Assembly (NCBI RefSeq): GCF_008641105.1
Contig: NZ_VTTI01000001.1
Span: 269,750-333,749 of the forward strand
From: Halopseudomonas salina
GTDB taxonomy: Bacteria; Pseudomonadota; Gammaproteobacteria; Pseudomonadales; Pseudomonadaceae
DNA length: 64,000 nt
Direction of reading: 5' to 3'
The position numbers and the translations under genes were made by a program. The notes beneath the pieces were generated by a model. The model had not been told where the DNA came from and did no database searches. It worked only from the letters and a program-made list of their open reading frames with translations. Positions 9,597-18,665 of this stretch are shown here, one piece after another. The stretch's first letter is position 1. Each line of letters starts with the position of its first letter.

Positions 9597-10297
9597 CCGA
9601 CAAGCCTGCACACCCGACGCAACAGCTGGACGCCCATACGGTCGCCGAGTATCTACGTCACCATCCGGCGTTCTTTGCCGAATACGACGAATTGCTACCG
9701 GATCTGATTATTCCCCACCAGTCCGGCCAGGCTGTGTCGCTGGTCGAGCGCCAGGTCAAACTGCTGCGCGAACGCAATATCGACGTGCGCCACCGCCTCG
9801 GCCAGTTGATGGACGTCGCCCGGGAGAATGACCGCCTCTTCGAGAAGAGCCGCCGGCTGATCCTCGACTTGCTGGAGGCGCAAAGTCTGGAACAGGTGAT
9901 TGCGAGTATCGAGGACAGCCTGCGTGATGATTTTCAGGTGCCCTTTGTCAGCCTGATTCTGTTCAGCGAAGCACAGCGCTTCCCCAATGCCCGTACCGTG
10001 AGCCACGCGCAAGCCCGTGATGCCATTGGCCATCTGCTCGATAGCGGCAAAACCCTGAGTGGCGTGTTGCGCCCCAACGAATTGGCGTTTCTGTTCGGTG
10101 AGCAGGCCAGCCACGTAGCCTCTACCGCGATCGCGCCCATCCAGCACCAGGGCCTGCACGGTGTACTGGCACTCGGTAGCCGGGACATCAACCATTACCG
10201 CAACGCCACCGGCACGCTGTTTCTGGGCTATATCGCCGATGCCCTCGCTCGAGTGCTACTGCGTCAACGGCCGGTTGCCGACGAAGTCAGGTCGTAA
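9593..10297 (+). CDS. DUF484 family protein, 234 aa
   Basis: A GAF-like DUF484 protein: the N-terminal segment [29 protein letters not shown] is diagnostic. It is followed by a coiled-coil [19 protein letters not shown] and a GAF-like domain ending in [15 protein letters not shown] and [16 protein letters not shown]. Its ATG overlaps the dapF stop (ATGA), and the gene sits between dapF and xerC as in most gammaproteobacteria. The biochemical role is not established; co-conservation with xerC suggests a link to chromosome dimer resolution or cell-wall growth, which is inference. Confidence 0.9.
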   Translation: MTDKPAHPTQQLDAHTVAEYLRHHPAFFAEYDELLPDLIIPHQSGQAVSLVERQVKLLRERNIDVRHRLGQLMDVARENDRLFEKSRRLILDLLEAQSLEQVIASIEDSLRDDFQVPFVSLILFSEAQRFPNARTVSHAQARDAIGHLLDSGKTLSGVLRPNELAFLFGEQASHVASTAIAPIQHQGLHGVLALGSRDINHYRNATGTLFLGYIADALARVLLRQRPVADEVRS

Positions 10298-10299
10298 GG

Positions 10300-11211
10300 G
10301 TGCATCCTGCCGCGCTGCAATCCGAACTGGAGGCCTTTCTAGGTCACCTTCAGCGCGAGCGGCAGCTATCGCCGCGCACCCTGGAAGCGTACCGACATGA
10401 TCTGGAAGGCCTGCGTCATTTCCTCGATACCCAGCAGTGCACGCGCTGGCCGGATATGGACAGCGCACGGCTGCGGCTGTTCGTTGCGCAGAGACACCAG
10501 GCCGGATTGTCAGGACGCAGCCTGCAGCGTCTACTCAGCGCCGTGCGCACCTTTTACCAGTATCTGATCCGCGAGCGGCTGTGCAAGCACAACCCGGCGC
10601 TGGACATACGCGCGCCACGCTCTGCGCGCAAGCTGCCACGGGCTCTGGATGCGGACCTCACCGCCCAGCTACTGGATGACAACAGCGACGACGACTGGCT
10701 TCTGGTACGCGATCACGCGATGCTCGAACTGTTCTACTCCTCCGGACTGCGCCTCTCGGAGCTGGCCGGGCTGGATATGCACGAACTCGATCTGGCGCAG
10801 GGCGAAGTTCGGGTTCTGGGCAAGGGTAGCAAGACGCGACTGGTACCTGTGGGGCGTATGGCGCGTGAAGCGCTGCAACGCTGGCTCAAGGTACGTACGT
10901 TGAGCAGCACAACCGAGCAGGCCCTGTTCATCGGCCAACGGGGCCGACGCCTGACACCCCGCGCTATCCAGTTGCGAGTGCGCCGCTGGGGTGTGGCCAA
11001 TATCGGACAGAATCTGCATCCACATATGCTGCGTCACTCCTTTGCCAGCCATGTGCTGGAGTCCTCGGGCGACCTGCGAGCCGTGCAGGAGTTGCTTGGC
11101 CATGCGGACATCGGCACGACGCAAATCTATACCCACCTGGATTTCCAGCACCTGGCCGAGGTGTATGACAAGGCCCATCCACGCGCCAGGCGCAAGACGA
11201 GCGACACATGA
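10300..11211 (+). CDS. xerC: Tyrosine recombinase XerC
   Basis: A 303-aa site-specific recombinase that, with XerD, resolves chromosome dimers at dif. The N-terminal SAM-like DNA-binding domain begins [26 protein letters not shown]. The catalytic tyrosine recombinase residues are visible: Arg in SSGLRLSEL, Lys in [22 protein letters not shown] (H-x-x-R) and [14 protein letters not shown] with the nucleophilic Tyr. Start is GTG 10300, two bases after the DUF484 stop. It overlaps yigB by four bases. Its position marks it as the chromosomal housekeeping recombinase and not a phage integrase. Confidence 0.95.
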   Translation: MHPAALQSELEAFLGHLQRERQLSPRTLEAYRHDLEGLRHFLDTQQCTRWPDMDSARLRLFVAQRHQAGLSGRSLQRLLSAVRTFYQYLIRERLCKHNPALDIRAPRSARKLPRALDADLTAQLLDDNSDDDWLLVRDHAMLELFYSSGLRLSELAGLDMHELDLAQGEVRVLGKGSKTRLVPVGRMAREALQRWLKVRTLSSTTEQALFIGQRGRRLTPRAIQLRVRRWGVANIGQNLHPHMLRHSFASHVLESSGDLRAVQELLGHADIGTTQIYTHLDFQHLAEVYDKAHPRARRKTSDT

Positions 11212-11906
11212 TTCAACTACTGACTTTCGATCTTGATAACACCCTGTGGGAAACCATGCCGGTAGTCCTGGCCGCCGAAGAAACCCTGCTGCGCTGGTTT
11301 GACGTGCACGCTCCCCGGTTCACCCAGGAACTCGACAGCGAGGCACGCAAGGCCCTGCGTCACGACGTGCTGGCAGCCGATCCAGACCTGCGCCATCGGG
11401 TAACCGCGTTTCGCCTGGCAGTGATGGAACTGGGGCTGCGGCGCGCGGGCTATGGCGAAGAGCAGGCGAAGGCGTTGACCGAGCGAGGCTTCGAGGTGTT
11501 TCTGGAGGCGCGTCACGCGCTGGAGTTTTATCCGCACGCGGAGGCGTTGCTGGACGAGTTGAGCCGTAAATACCAACTGGCAACGATTTCCAACGGCAAT
11601 GCCGATGTGCGCCGCTTGGGGCTGGAGCGTTACTTCAGTGTCATTGTGTCAGCCGACGAAGTCGGCTTGAGCAAGCCCGATCCCGCACCTTTTTTGCATG
11701 CGCTGGAGCGGGCCGGTGCCGAGCCCCAGAACACGCTACACATCGGCGATCATCCGGTGGATGATATTCAGGGCGCACAGGGAGTGGGGTTGCACACCCT
11801 GTGGTTCAACCGCCTGATGCTGGACTGGCCGGATCAGCCTCGGCCCAGTGGCGAGGTGCAATGCCTGAGCGAGATACCTGCCTGGTTGGCCAACTATAAA
11901 CCCTGA
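11208..11906 (+). CDS. yigB: HAD-superfamily phosphatase, YigB-like
   Basis: A 232-aa haloacid dehalogenase-like hydrolase. Motif I is FDLDNTLW, motif II is ATISNGN, motif III is the lysine in [10 protein letters not shown], and motif IV is [14 protein letters not shown] helical cap lies between motifs I and II. The E. coli homologue, also directly after xerC, is YigB, which dephosphorylates the riboflavin intermediate 5-amino-6-(5-phosphoribitylamino)uracil and other sugar phosphates. ATG overlaps the xerC stop (ATGA). Exact substrate here is unproven. Confidence 0.85.
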   Translation: MIQLLTFDLDNTLWETMPVVLAAEETLLRWFDVHAPRFTQELDSEARKALRHDVLAADPDLRHRVTAFRLAVMELGLRRAGYGEEQAKALTERGFEVFLEARHALEFYPHAEALLDELSRKYQLATISNGNADVRRLGLERYFSVIVSADEVGLSKPDPAPFLHALERAGAEPQNTLHIGDHPVDDIQGAQGVGLHTLWFNRLMLDWPDQPRPSGEVQCLSEIPAWLANYKP

Positions 11907-11939
11907 CGGTCGCTGCCCACCGGAGTCGGGGGCAGAACC

Positions 11940-12269
11940 TCAGATGGGCCGGCTGCCGTACTTGCCTTCGGGCTTCTTCGGTGGATCGGCCACCACGTTG
12001 GCACCCACCTCCTGAATTTTGCCACCGCGTGCCATGAACTCTTCCATCTGACGGGCGAGCATTTCCCGTTCACGTTCCTTGGCTTCAAGTGACAAACCTT
12101 CCAGCGCGTCAGTCTGCGCCGCGGCCTTCTTGCGCGATTTGACTACGGGCGCATCACTGTCGTCATCGTCGCCATCATCATGATCGGCTACTGGCAGATC
12201 ATCGGTATCGTCGGCGTCGCTGTCATCCTCGCGCTCGATCTCGTCATTCTCTAAATCGTCGTCACTCAT
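11940..12269 (-). CDS. sutA: SutA, RNA-polymerase-associated regulator of slow growth
   Basis: A 109-aa, very acidic protein. The N-terminal half is almost entirely Asp/Glu/Ser (intrinsically disordered). A central helix AKEREREMLARQMEEFMARGGKIQEV follows, and the C-terminus NVVADPPKKPEGKYGSRPI is the conserved tail. This matches SutA of Pseudomonas aeruginosa, which binds RNA polymerase and supports rRNA and housekeeping transcription in slow-growing cells. ATG 12269 has GGAG 8 bases upstream; a GTG three codons earlier is possible. It is convergent with yigB. Confidence 0.85.
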   Translation of the reverse strand: MSDDDLENDEIEREDDSDADDTDDLPVADHDDGDDDDSDAPVVKSRKKAAAQTDALEGLSLEAKEREREMLARQMEEFMARGGKIQEVGANVVADPPKKPEGKYGSRPI

Positions 12270-12376
12270 TACAGCCACTCCAACGGAAAAAACACGCTAT
12301 TTATAGCCTAACGGCAGAATTTGGCTAGGGGTGACGCAAAGTTTTTTTGTTTCATGCTGCCAGAATCGAGCACGGC

Positions 12377-13219
12377 TCAGGCCTGCGCGCCCCTGGTCAA
12401 ACGTTGCAGCTGTTCAAGATCGGTCTGTACTCCGGAAGTTTCCCGAATTCTTGACAGGATTTCTCGCTTGAGCCGGATGAACTCAGGTTCGAGTTTCATG
12501 TCCTGATGCCGCTCCGTCGGCAACGGGACTTCGTAGATACTGTCGATTCGTCCAGGCCGCGGCGCCATCAATACGATCCGGCTGCCCAGGTAGATCGCCT
12601 CCTCGACATCGTGGGTAACGAACAGAATGGTGCTCTTTTCCAGCCGGTGCACATGCCGGATAAGGTCATGCATGACTTCCCGGGTCTGAGCGTCGAGGGC
12701 GCCAAAGGGCTCGTCCATCAACATGATATCCGGGCGCGGCATCAGCGCCCGGGCGATCGCCACACGCTGCTGCATGCCACCCGACAGTTGGCTGGGATAA
12801 GCGTCGGCAAAAGGTTGCAGTCCCATGAGACTGAGCAGCGCATCGGCGCGCCCACTCGCCGTTTCAACATCAGACTGGCTGTAGACGGTGTCGGAAATCA
12901 CCTTGAGCTGGCGGCAGAAGCGAATGTTCTGCATTACCGTTAACCAGGGATAGAGGCTGTAGTGCTGAAACACCATCGCGCGGTCTACGCCGGGGCCATC
13001 GATAGGCTCGTCATGCAGCAATATTTCGCCACTGCTATGCGTTTCCAAGCCGGCAAGAATGCGCAATAGCGTCGACTTGCCACATCCGGAGGCACCCACA
13101 AAAGTGATGAACTCATTGGGCCGCACGTCGAGATTGACCTCCGAGAGTGCCTGGATGCTCTGCTCACGGGTTTCGAAGGTCTTGCCTACGTCGCGGATAC
13201 GAATGCATGGCTGATCCAT
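12377..13219 (-). CDS. NitT/TauT-type ABC transporter ATP-binding protein
   Basis: A 280-aa ABC ATPase: Walker [10 protein letters not shown] at residues 42-50, signature [15 protein letters not shown], Walker [14 protein letters not shown] and switch histidine in [17 protein letters not shown]. This matches the SsuB/TauB/NtrD subfamily that powers import of sulfonates, nitrate, taurine or, in riboswitch-linked cases, guanidine-related compounds. It is the last gene of the minus-strand operon, starting after the permease stop; AGAGG lies 7 bases before ATG 13219. Substrate specificity cannot be read from the ATPase. Confidence 0.92.
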   Translation of the reverse strand: MDQPCIRIRDVGKTFETREQSIQALSEVNLDVRPNEFITFVGASGCGKSTLLRILAGLETHSSGEILLHDEPIDGPGVDRAMVFQHYSLYPWLTVMQNIRFCRQLKVISDTVYSQSDVETASGRADALLSLMGLQPFADAYPSQLSGGMQQRVAIARALMPRPDIMLMDEPFGALDAQTREVMHDLIRHVHRLEKSTILFVTHDVEEAIYLGSRIVLMAPRPGRIDSIYEVPLPTERHQDMKLEPEFIRLKREILSRIRETSGVQTDLEQLQRLTRGAQA

Positions 13220-13223
13220 GGGT

Positions 13224-14066
13224 TTACCTCTTCTGCCAGTGAAATGCACGGCGACCGATCCAGCGGAAAGCCTGGTCGGTAAGCAGACCGATCAGACCGA
13301 TCAGCAGAATGCCGGCGAAAATCTTGTCGGTATGCATGTAGCGTTGAGCGCGCAGGATCGCGTAACCCAGCCCCGAGTTGGAGGCTACCAGCTCGGCTAC
13401 CACCAGATAGGTCCAGGCCCAGCCACAGGTGATGCGCAGGGTATCGAGCAGCGCCGGACGGGCCGAGGGCAGTACCACCAGGCGAATGATCTCACTGCGA
13501 TTGGCACCCATCGTCTGCGCTGCCTCGATCTGCGCCATGGGTACTCGGCGCACGTCTTCAGCGGCCATCAGGGCCATCTGGAAAAAGGTCCCGATGAAGA
13601 TAATCAGGATCTTCGAGCTCTCGCCGATGCCCACCCAGAGCATGACCAGCGGAATGAACGCCACCGCCGGCATATAGCGGATGAAGTCGATCAACGGCTC
13701 CAGGGTCGCCTGCACTGGACGATAGGTACCCAGGTACAAACCCAGAGGCAGGGCAATCAGCGCCGAGACGAGGAATCCAACCATGACACGATAGACGCTG
13801 ATCGCGGTGTCGTTGAGCAATCCCTCATCGGTCCACCAGTGCCAGATCCGTTCGGCTACAGCGCCCGGACCGGGCATGAACAGCGGGTCGGCAAAACCCA
13901 TCAGCGTATACAGCCACCAGGCCAAAAAGGGCGAAGCAAGCCCGATAGCGGCGAGTATCGCACTGGTGCGCCCGCTCATGGTGCCGCGAATGACCCACCA
14001 GCGTGGGCGGCTCACACGTGAGACGGAGGCCGCTTTATTTTCCGGAACAGGGGCTTGGGCGTTCAT
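13224..14066 (-). CDS. NitT/TauT-type ABC transporter permease
   Basis: A 280-aa inner-membrane protein with about six hydrophobic segments. The EAA loop is readable as EDVRRVPMAQIEAAQTMGANR, the coupling helix that contacts the ATPase. The family signature YMPAVAFIPLVMLWVGIGESSK is that of BPD_transp_1 permeases of the SsuC/TauC class. The ATG overlaps the stop of the upstream hypothetical gene (ATGA), so translation is coupled. Together with the ATPase and the substrate-binding protein at the other end of the operon it completes one importer. Confidence 0.92.
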   Translation of the reverse strand: MNAQAPVPENKAASVSRVSRPRWWVIRGTMSGRTSAILAAIGLASPFLAWWLYTLMGFADPLFMPGPGAVAERIWHWWTDEGLLNDTAISVYRVMVGFLVSALIALPLGLYLGTYRPVQATLEPLIDFIRYMPAVAFIPLVMLWVGIGESSKILIIFIGTFFQMALMAAEDVRRVPMAQIEAAQTMGANRSEIIRLVVLPSARPALLDTLRITCGWAWTYLVVAELVASNSGLGYAILRAQRYMHTDKIFAGILLIGLIGLLTDQAFRWIGRRAFHWQKR

Positions 14067-14830
14067 CGGATAACCTCCTTCTCAGGCAGACTCGACAGGG
14101 GTAGCGGTGCGCATTGCCAGCCGCTGGAAGGCGGATAGCCGCCCAGGGTTGCCAGCCTCTCGACCGGCCACTGGCTCAGGCTGGCTTCTGGCGGGTCCAG
14201 CAGCAGGCAGCGGCCGGTGCGACCAGGCAGGGAAGACAGCGTGATTTCCCACGGCATGTCTCCCCCAGAGACACGACCGAAGGAAAACTCGCAGCCCATC
14301 ATGAACTCGGCCTGATCAGCGCCCAGCCCGGTGATCTGTGTTCTCAGGGGCACACCTTTGCGCGCCGGCGTTGGCCTGTCGGCAACAAACATGAAGCAAT
14401 CTCCAGCCTGCAGCAGACAGCCCTTGCGCTGCGGATTGTTCACTGCCTCAAGCCAAATCGCGTGGGTAGCTCCGATCGATTCCGGCAATCGCTGCCAGAC
14501 CTCCAGATAGCTGCCATCCGGCGCGGCCTCATGCACTTCGTCGGGACTGATGAATGTCATAAGCCCAACATCGGTGCCGCTGTCAGGGTGAAAATCCACC
14601 AAGCGGTGCCACTGACAGCGATCACTCTCTACTTCGGTCAGCCCGGCAAATCCGGCCTGGCTGATACGTTGATCAACTGTCATCGGTGTTGGCTCGGGTA
14701 TGCGCAGATCGGCGTGTACCGAGGCTGTCTGCAACCAGAAAACGCGGGTGTCGCGATCCTCATGACCGTCGGCGGTGCGCAGCAGCGTGCGCTGCCAACC
14801 CCCCAGATAGGAATCAGGTACGTTATTCAT
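14063..14830 (-). CDS. Uncharacterised protein, 255 aa, in guanidine-riboswitch operon
   Basis: I do not recognise this protein with confidence. It has no signal peptide, transmembrane segment or nucleotide-binding motif. The composition is beta-rich: SYLGGWQRTLL near the start, then RVFWLQTASVHADLRIP, a central LMTFISPDEVHEAAPDGSYLEVW and a final MPWEITLSSLPGRTGRCLLLDPPEAS. The pattern of two similar beta blocks with WLQ...DLRIP suggests a lipocalin-like or Hri1-like ligand-binding barrel, a weak impression only. Its ATG overlaps the lactonase-family stop and its stop overlaps the permease start, so it is an integral member of the operon. Confidence 0.75.
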   Translation of the reverse strand: MNNVPDSYLGGWQRTLLRTADGHEDRDTRVFWLQTASVHADLRIPEPTPMTVDQRISQAGFAGLTEVESDRCQWHRLVDFHPDSGTDVGLMTFISPDEVHEAAPDGSYLEVWQRLPESIGATHAIWLEAVNNPQRKGCLLQAGDCFMFVADRPTPARKGVPLRTQITGLGADQAEFMMGCEFSFGRVSGGDMPWEITLSSLPGRTGRCLLLDPPEASLSQWPVERLATLGGYPPSSGWQCAPLPLSSLPEKEVIR

Positions 14831-15609
14831 GCGTGGTACTCCGGAAAGCGTTTGAGGCCCCGCCAGAAGGCCATGTCGTGATTCGGCCACAGATGCGCAT
14901 CGGTCTCGGCTGCCACGGATTTCAGTTTGCGGATGCTTTCCACAGCCATATCCTCGCGATCGCGCCAGCACAGCCCGGGGGCGATCTCGTCATCGATATT
15001 TTCCTGCAGATCGGCGGCGTCGCCGGCAAGAATGACCGGTGCGCCCTTGGGCAACTGGATCATCAGGGACATGTGGCCGGCGGTATGCCCCGGGGTATTC
15101 AAGGCATTCAGACCGGGCAGCAGCTCGTACTCATCCTGCTGCAGGCGCCAGCGCACGTTGCCGGCAAAGTCATCGGCAAAGTAGGCGTCATCCGCCGGTT
15201 CGCGGGCAGCAAGCAGTTCATCTTCATGCACGTGCACCTCCGCTCCGCACACCTCGCAGAGCCCTCCTGCATGGTCAAAATGCAGATGACTGAGGAATAC
15301 CAGGTCAATATCCTGCGTCTGCAATCCCATCCGCGCCAAGTGGGCACCCAGGCGCTGTTCCTCGTCCATCTGCGGCGGACCCATCGGGAAATCCTGCGGG
15401 TCGTACCAGTGTTGACGCGCCACAGGGTCACTGAGCTTGTGATAGTCACAGCCCACGTCAAAAAGCACACGGCCCTGCCGGGTTTCGATCAGGTAGGCGA
15501 GAATAGGTGCCTCGATCGAGGTGCCCATGCCGCGACCTCGGGTCGAGTAGGACTTGTCATAGTGGTGCGTTGCGGTGAGCAGGGGCCACAGCTTCAATAC
15601 GTCGGTCAT
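14827..15609 (-). CDS. MBL-fold hydrolase, N-acyl homoserine lactonase-like
   Basis: A 260-aa metallo-beta-lactamase-fold enzyme. The zinc-binding motif HLHFDHAGG lies at about residues 108-116, NTPGHTAGHMSL supplies the next histidine, and VILAGDAADL gives the bridging aspartate. The overall pattern matches the lactonase branch (AiiA/BlcC-like), which opens acyl-homoserine lactones or gamma-butyrolactones. In this operon a lactone or other cyclic ester/amide of a catabolic intermediate is a more likely substrate than a quorum signal. ATG 15609 overlaps the preceding stop (ATGA). Substrate unknown. Confidence 0.85.
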   Translation of the reverse strand: MTDVLKLWPLLTATHHYDKSYSTRGRGMGTSIEAPILAYLIETRQGRVLFDVGCDYHKLSDPVARQHWYDPQDFPMGPPQMDEEQRLGAHLARMGLQTQDIDLVFLSHLHFDHAGGLCEVCGAEVHVHEDELLAAREPADDAYFADDFAGNVRWRLQQDEYELLPGLNALNTPGHTAGHMSLMIQLPKGAPVILAGDAADLQENIDDEIAPGLCWRDREDMAVESIRKLKSVAAETDAHLWPNHDMAFWRGLKRFPEYHA

Positions 15610-16262
15610 GCTGCGGCCTCCAGCTTCCTGATCAGCTCGGCACTGCTGCACAGCTCGCCGAAAATGCCACCCTCGACACCGATCATCTGCAGGGCGGCCG
15701 CGTGCAACTCGGGATGGGGCGAAGCGCAGGCGTCACTGACGGTCAGGCAGCTGAATCCAAGGTCGATACCTGCGCGCAGGGTCGAGCTGACGCATACCTC
15801 GGTAGTAACGCCAGCAATCAGCAGACAACTGACCCCACGATTGCGCAGCAGCAGCTCGAGATCGGTATGGGCAAAGGCGCTGTAACCCGGCTTGTCGATG
15901 ACCGGCTCGCCGTCCAGAGGCTGCAGTTCATCGATCAGATCGTGGCCGGGCTCGCCGCGAATCAGCAGCCGTCCCATGGGACCGGACTGACCTATTGGCG
16001 CACCGCTGCGTTCGGCCCGCCGGCGTTTCCAGTCCGGCAGGTCGCTCAGATCGGAGCGGTGCCCCTCGCGGGTATGCACCACGAGCAGGCCGTAGCTGCG
16101 TGCCGCAGCGAGCAAGGCTTGCTGCGCCGGGATGGGCGCGCGCAAGCGTTGAATATCCAGGCCTGCCTGCTCGGCATAGCCACCCGGCGCGCAGAAGTCA
16201 CGCTGCATGTCGATCAACAGCAGGGCGCCGTTGGCGGGATGCAACTCCGACAGAACACTCAT
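15606..16262 (-). CDS. Isochorismatase-fold cysteine amidase, biuret-hydrolase-like
   Basis: A 218-aa cysteine hydrolase with the complete triad: Asp18 (LLIDMQRDF), Lys124 (VIDKPGYSAF) and Cys157 (GVTTEVCVSS). The segments GGYAEQAG, RAPI, HTREGHRSDL, GAPIGQSGPMGRLLIRGEPG and TDLELLL closely track what I recall of rhizobial biuret hydrolase BiuH and triuret hydrolase, which cleave ureido amides; N-carbamoylsarcosine amidase is a more distant relative. It is therefore expected to act on a small carbamoyl/ureido compound, releasing ammonia. Its start and stop overlap the adjacent genes by four bases each. Confidence 0.85.
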   Translation of the reverse strand: MSVLSELHPANGALLLIDMQRDFCAPGGYAEQAGLDIQRLRAPIPAQQALLAAARSYGLLVVHTREGHRSDLSDLPDWKRRRAERSGAPIGQSGPMGRLLIRGEPGHDLIDELQPLDGEPVIDKPGYSAFAHTDLELLLRNRGVSCLLIAGVTTEVCVSSTLRAGIDLGFSCLTVSDACASPHPELHAAALQMIGVEGGIFGELCSSAELIRKLEAAA

Positions 16263-17029
16263 GATTCCAGCGCAAATTCATGGCGCACTGCTGCGGCGAT
16301 ACCCTCGGCAATGTCTCCGGCCATGCGTGCGCCTTTCTCTGCAGTCGACCCCTTGGCCGATGACAACACGCCCGATGGCGGCACCCATTCGGTACGGGTG
16401 GGATACATGTCATAGGGCGGGAAATCAGCCGGCAGATCGTCGGGGATCTTATCCAGCGCGACCATCTGCGGATGGTAATGCAGCATCAACGAGGTCTCGA
16501 TGACCGCCGCGTGCTCCAGCGCAAAGCCTGGAAAACCGTCAGGGAAGATGTCTTCCAGGGTCTGCTCCTGGCAGAAATCCCAATGTTCCAGGCGCATGAC
16601 CTCCAGATCGCAATCGCGACCCAGTTCGCGTAGCGCCAGTTGGATTCCTTCGGCAACAAACCACTGATTCTCGTAATGCCCCAGCACCAACACCAGACGC
16701 TTGACGCCGTGGCGGGCGAATTCACGAACTGCGTCCTGTACCAGGGCTGAAAGGGTAGCGCCATCCAGGCTGGTGGTACCGCAAAAATGTTGGCCCCCGC
16801 CGCACTTGGGCTGGGATTTGTAACCGTAGGCCAATGCCGGGGCCACTATCCCTCCCACCTTGGCCGCTACGTCTGCACTGATCGCCGTGGATAACAACGC
16901 ATCGGTACCCAGGGGCAAGTGCGGCCCATGCTGCTCGGTTGCCCCACAGGGCAGAAATACCACAGCGCCAGCCTCGACCCGCTGCTGGTATTCCACCCAG
17001 CTGATCTGGTCCATGTAGAGGTTATTCAT
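16259..17029 (-). CDS. Creatininase (creatinine amidohydrolase) family enzyme
   Basis: A 256-aa metal-dependent cyclic amidase. The metal ligands of Pseudomonas creatininase appear conserved: Glu32 and His34 in TEQHGPH, Asp43 in GTDALL, His118 and Glu120 in GHYENQ, plus the later His173 and Glu178. YGYKSQPKCGGGQHF and GTTSLDGATL also match. Trp150 (HWDF) corresponds to the active-site Trp154, but the second lid tryptophan (Trp174 in P. putida, by my recollection) is Phe169 here. It likely hydrolyses creatinine or a similar cyclic guanidine or imide. ATG 17029 shares one base with the preceding stop. Confidence 0.88.
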   Translation of the reverse strand: MNNLYMDQISWVEYQQRVEAGAVVFLPCGATEQHGPHLPLGTDALLSTAISADVAAKVGGIVAPALAYGYKSQPKCGGGQHFCGTTSLDGATLSALVQDAVREFARHGVKRLVLVLGHYENQWFVAEGIQLALRELGRDCDLEVMRLEHWDFCQEQTLEDIFPDGFPGFALEHAAVIETSLMLHYHPQMVALDKIPDDLPADFPPYDMYPTRTEWVPPSGVLSSAKGSTAEKGARMAGDIAEGIAAAVRHEFALES

Positions 17030-17910
17030 CAGGGCAAGCTCCTTGACAGTTCGGGTTCGATTTTTTCCGGCCAACCAGCCATGACAGCAGCGATACAGAC
17101 CAGGGTTGCGCCTATCCACTCGCGCATGCCGATTTCCTGATCACCCAGCCAGGCCGCGGAGAGAACGGCGGCAATCAGTTCGAATACGATCAGCACTGCT
17201 GCCCGACCGGCTTCCAGGTGGGTAACGCCGTACTGCGCCGCCAGGGTAGCGACCAACAGCCAGCCGACCGCAAACAACGCCACCAGCAGCCAGCTACCGA
17301 CCCCGAGCGTCGGCAACCACTGCCCAAGCAGATAACAGGCGGCACCGGCAAATAGTGCGCTGCCAATAAAGGCGGCGAAGGTTTTGCTCACCAGCGGCAC
17401 CCGGTCAGCAGCACGGGTGGCCAGATTGTTCATCGCGAAGGCAAAGCCGGCGCTGAGGGCTAGCCAGTCGATGGTCGTTAACGTTTTGAAGGTGTCCTTG
17501 CCGGCACCCAGGGTTAGCGCGATACCAACCAGTGCCAGGGCCAGTGAGCCCAGACGCAAAGGCGTCAGTTGCTCCTTGAGCAGCAACCAGCCGCCGATCA
17601 CCGCCCAGACTGGCGCGAGATAGAACAGCAGCATGATGCGCACCAAATCCTCACCCAGGGACAGGGAAGAAATCAGTGCCGCATTGGCCCAGCCGCCAAA
17701 ACAGATAATCGCAATCACGCCCCAGATCTGGCTGCGCCATTGTTGCCGCTGGTACCATAAAAGCGGCACAGAGACGATCGCGATAAGGCCGTACGCGGCC
17801 AGCACCATGGGCATGCCGCTCAAGCCGATACCGGCAAATGCGTGAAGCGGCACCCAACTGGTGCCCCACAAGATGGTAGCTATGATCAGAATCAGTTCCG
17901 GGCGCAACAT
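17029..17910 (-). CDS. EamA/DMT-family membrane transporter
   Basis: A 293-aa protein of about ten predicted transmembrane helices in two EamA repeats; the first starts LILIIATILWGTSWVPLHAF and the second DWLALSAGFAFAMNNLATRAA. Drug/metabolite transporters of this class usually export or exchange small metabolites. Inside a guanidine-riboswitch operon it could export a pathway product or excess guanidinium, a role more commonly filled by SMR proteins such as Gdx. The start and stop each overlap a neighbour by one base (TAATG, TGATG). Substrate unknown. Confidence 0.85.
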   Translation of the reverse strand: MLRPELILIIATILWGTSWVPLHAFAGIGLSGMPMVLAAYGLIAIVSVPLLWYQRQQWRSQIWGVIAIICFGGWANAALISSLSLGEDLVRIMLLFYLAPVWAVIGGWLLLKEQLTPLRLGSLALALVGIALTLGAGKDTFKTLTTIDWLALSAGFAFAMNNLATRAADRVPLVSKTFAAFIGSALFAGAACYLLGQWLPTLGVGSWLLVALFAVGWLLVATLAAQYGVTHLEAGRAAVLIVFELIAAVLSAAWLGDQEIGMREWIGATLVCIAAVMAGWPEKIEPELSRSLP

Positions 17911-18665
17911 TAGCCACCCATCCAGGAGCCGCCGTTGGGCCCCAGTATCTGTCCGGTAAAAAAGCTGGCGGCAGACGACAACAGAAAGGCCACCGCTGCG
18001 GCAACCTCTTCCGGTTTACCAAAACGTTCAGCCGGTATGGCCAGCTCCTTTGCCAGCCATTCAGCGCTCATGTTCTCGCCGGTCAGCATCGGCGTTTCGA
18101 TGGGGCCCGGCGCCACCGCATTAATGCGGATATGGGGCGCAAACTCCCGGGCCAGGGAGCGGGTCAGGCCGATTACCCCGGCCTTGGCTGTACAGTAGGC
18201 AACGTAGTGTTCGCGGCCGAGAAAGCCCAGGTCGGAACTGACATTGACGATACTGCCGGCCTTCGCCGTCTGCATCCCCGCCAACGCATGCCGGCAGCAG
18301 CGATATACAGCATCCAGATCGACCGACATGACCCGCTGCCAATCCTGTTCACCGGTATCCAGAAAGGGCTTTTCCAGAATGATGCCGGCGTTGTTGACCA
18401 GGCCATGCAGCGGCCCCTCGGCACAGACCTTCGCGAACATCGCCGAAACCGCCTCGGGCTGAGTAACATCCGCCTCGACCGCGTGGGCGAGACCACCGCT
18501 GGTACAGATATGATCAACCAGCTCGGCGGCTTGCTGGCCCTGGGCGTGGTGATTGATCCACACCTGTGCACCCTCGGCAGCAAGCTTCAAGGCACAGGCG
18601 CGGCCAATACCGGTAGTCGCACCGGTAATCAGAATGCGTTGACCCTTAAATGGGTAGTGAGTCAT
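17910..18665 (-). CDS. SDR-family NAD(P)-dependent oxidoreductase (first of pair)
   Basis: A 251-aa classical short-chain dehydrogenase. The Rossmann motif TGATTGIG is at residues 14-21, NNAG follows at mid-protein, the catalytic Ser is in IVNVSSDLGF and the Tyr/Lys pair is YCTAK; the C-terminal cofactor loop is NAVAPGPIETPM. Members oxidise or reduce secondary alcohols and ketones. The companion SDR gene ends on the base at which this one starts, so the two may form a heteromeric enzyme or catalyse successive steps. Cofactor preference and substrate cannot be assigned. Confidence 0.9.
   Translation of the reverse strand: MTHYPFKGQRILITGATTGIGRACALKLAAEGAQVWINHHAQGQQAAELVDHICTSGGLAHAVEADVTQPEAVSAMFAKVCAEGPLHGLVNNAGIILEKPFLDTGEQDWQRVMSVDLDAVYRCCRHALAGMQTAKAGSIVNVSSDLGFLGREHYVAYCTAKAGVIGLTRSLAREFAPHIRINAVAPGPIETPMLTGENMSAEWLAKELAIPAERFGKPEEVAAAVAFLLSSAASFFTGQILGPNGGSWMGG

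Noticed and set aside
10300..11211. Tyrosine recombinase as evidence of a mobile element
   Set aside because: Its position between DUF484 and yigB and its motifs identify it as chromosomal xerC.
14827..15609. Quorum-quenching lactonase
   Set aside because: The fold fits, but the operon context points to a catabolic hydrolase; no AHL synthase or receptor is present.
14686..15885. 399-residue plus-strand open frame across lactonase and isochorismatase genes
   Set aside because: It spans two well-supported opposite-strand genes and has no recognisable domain.
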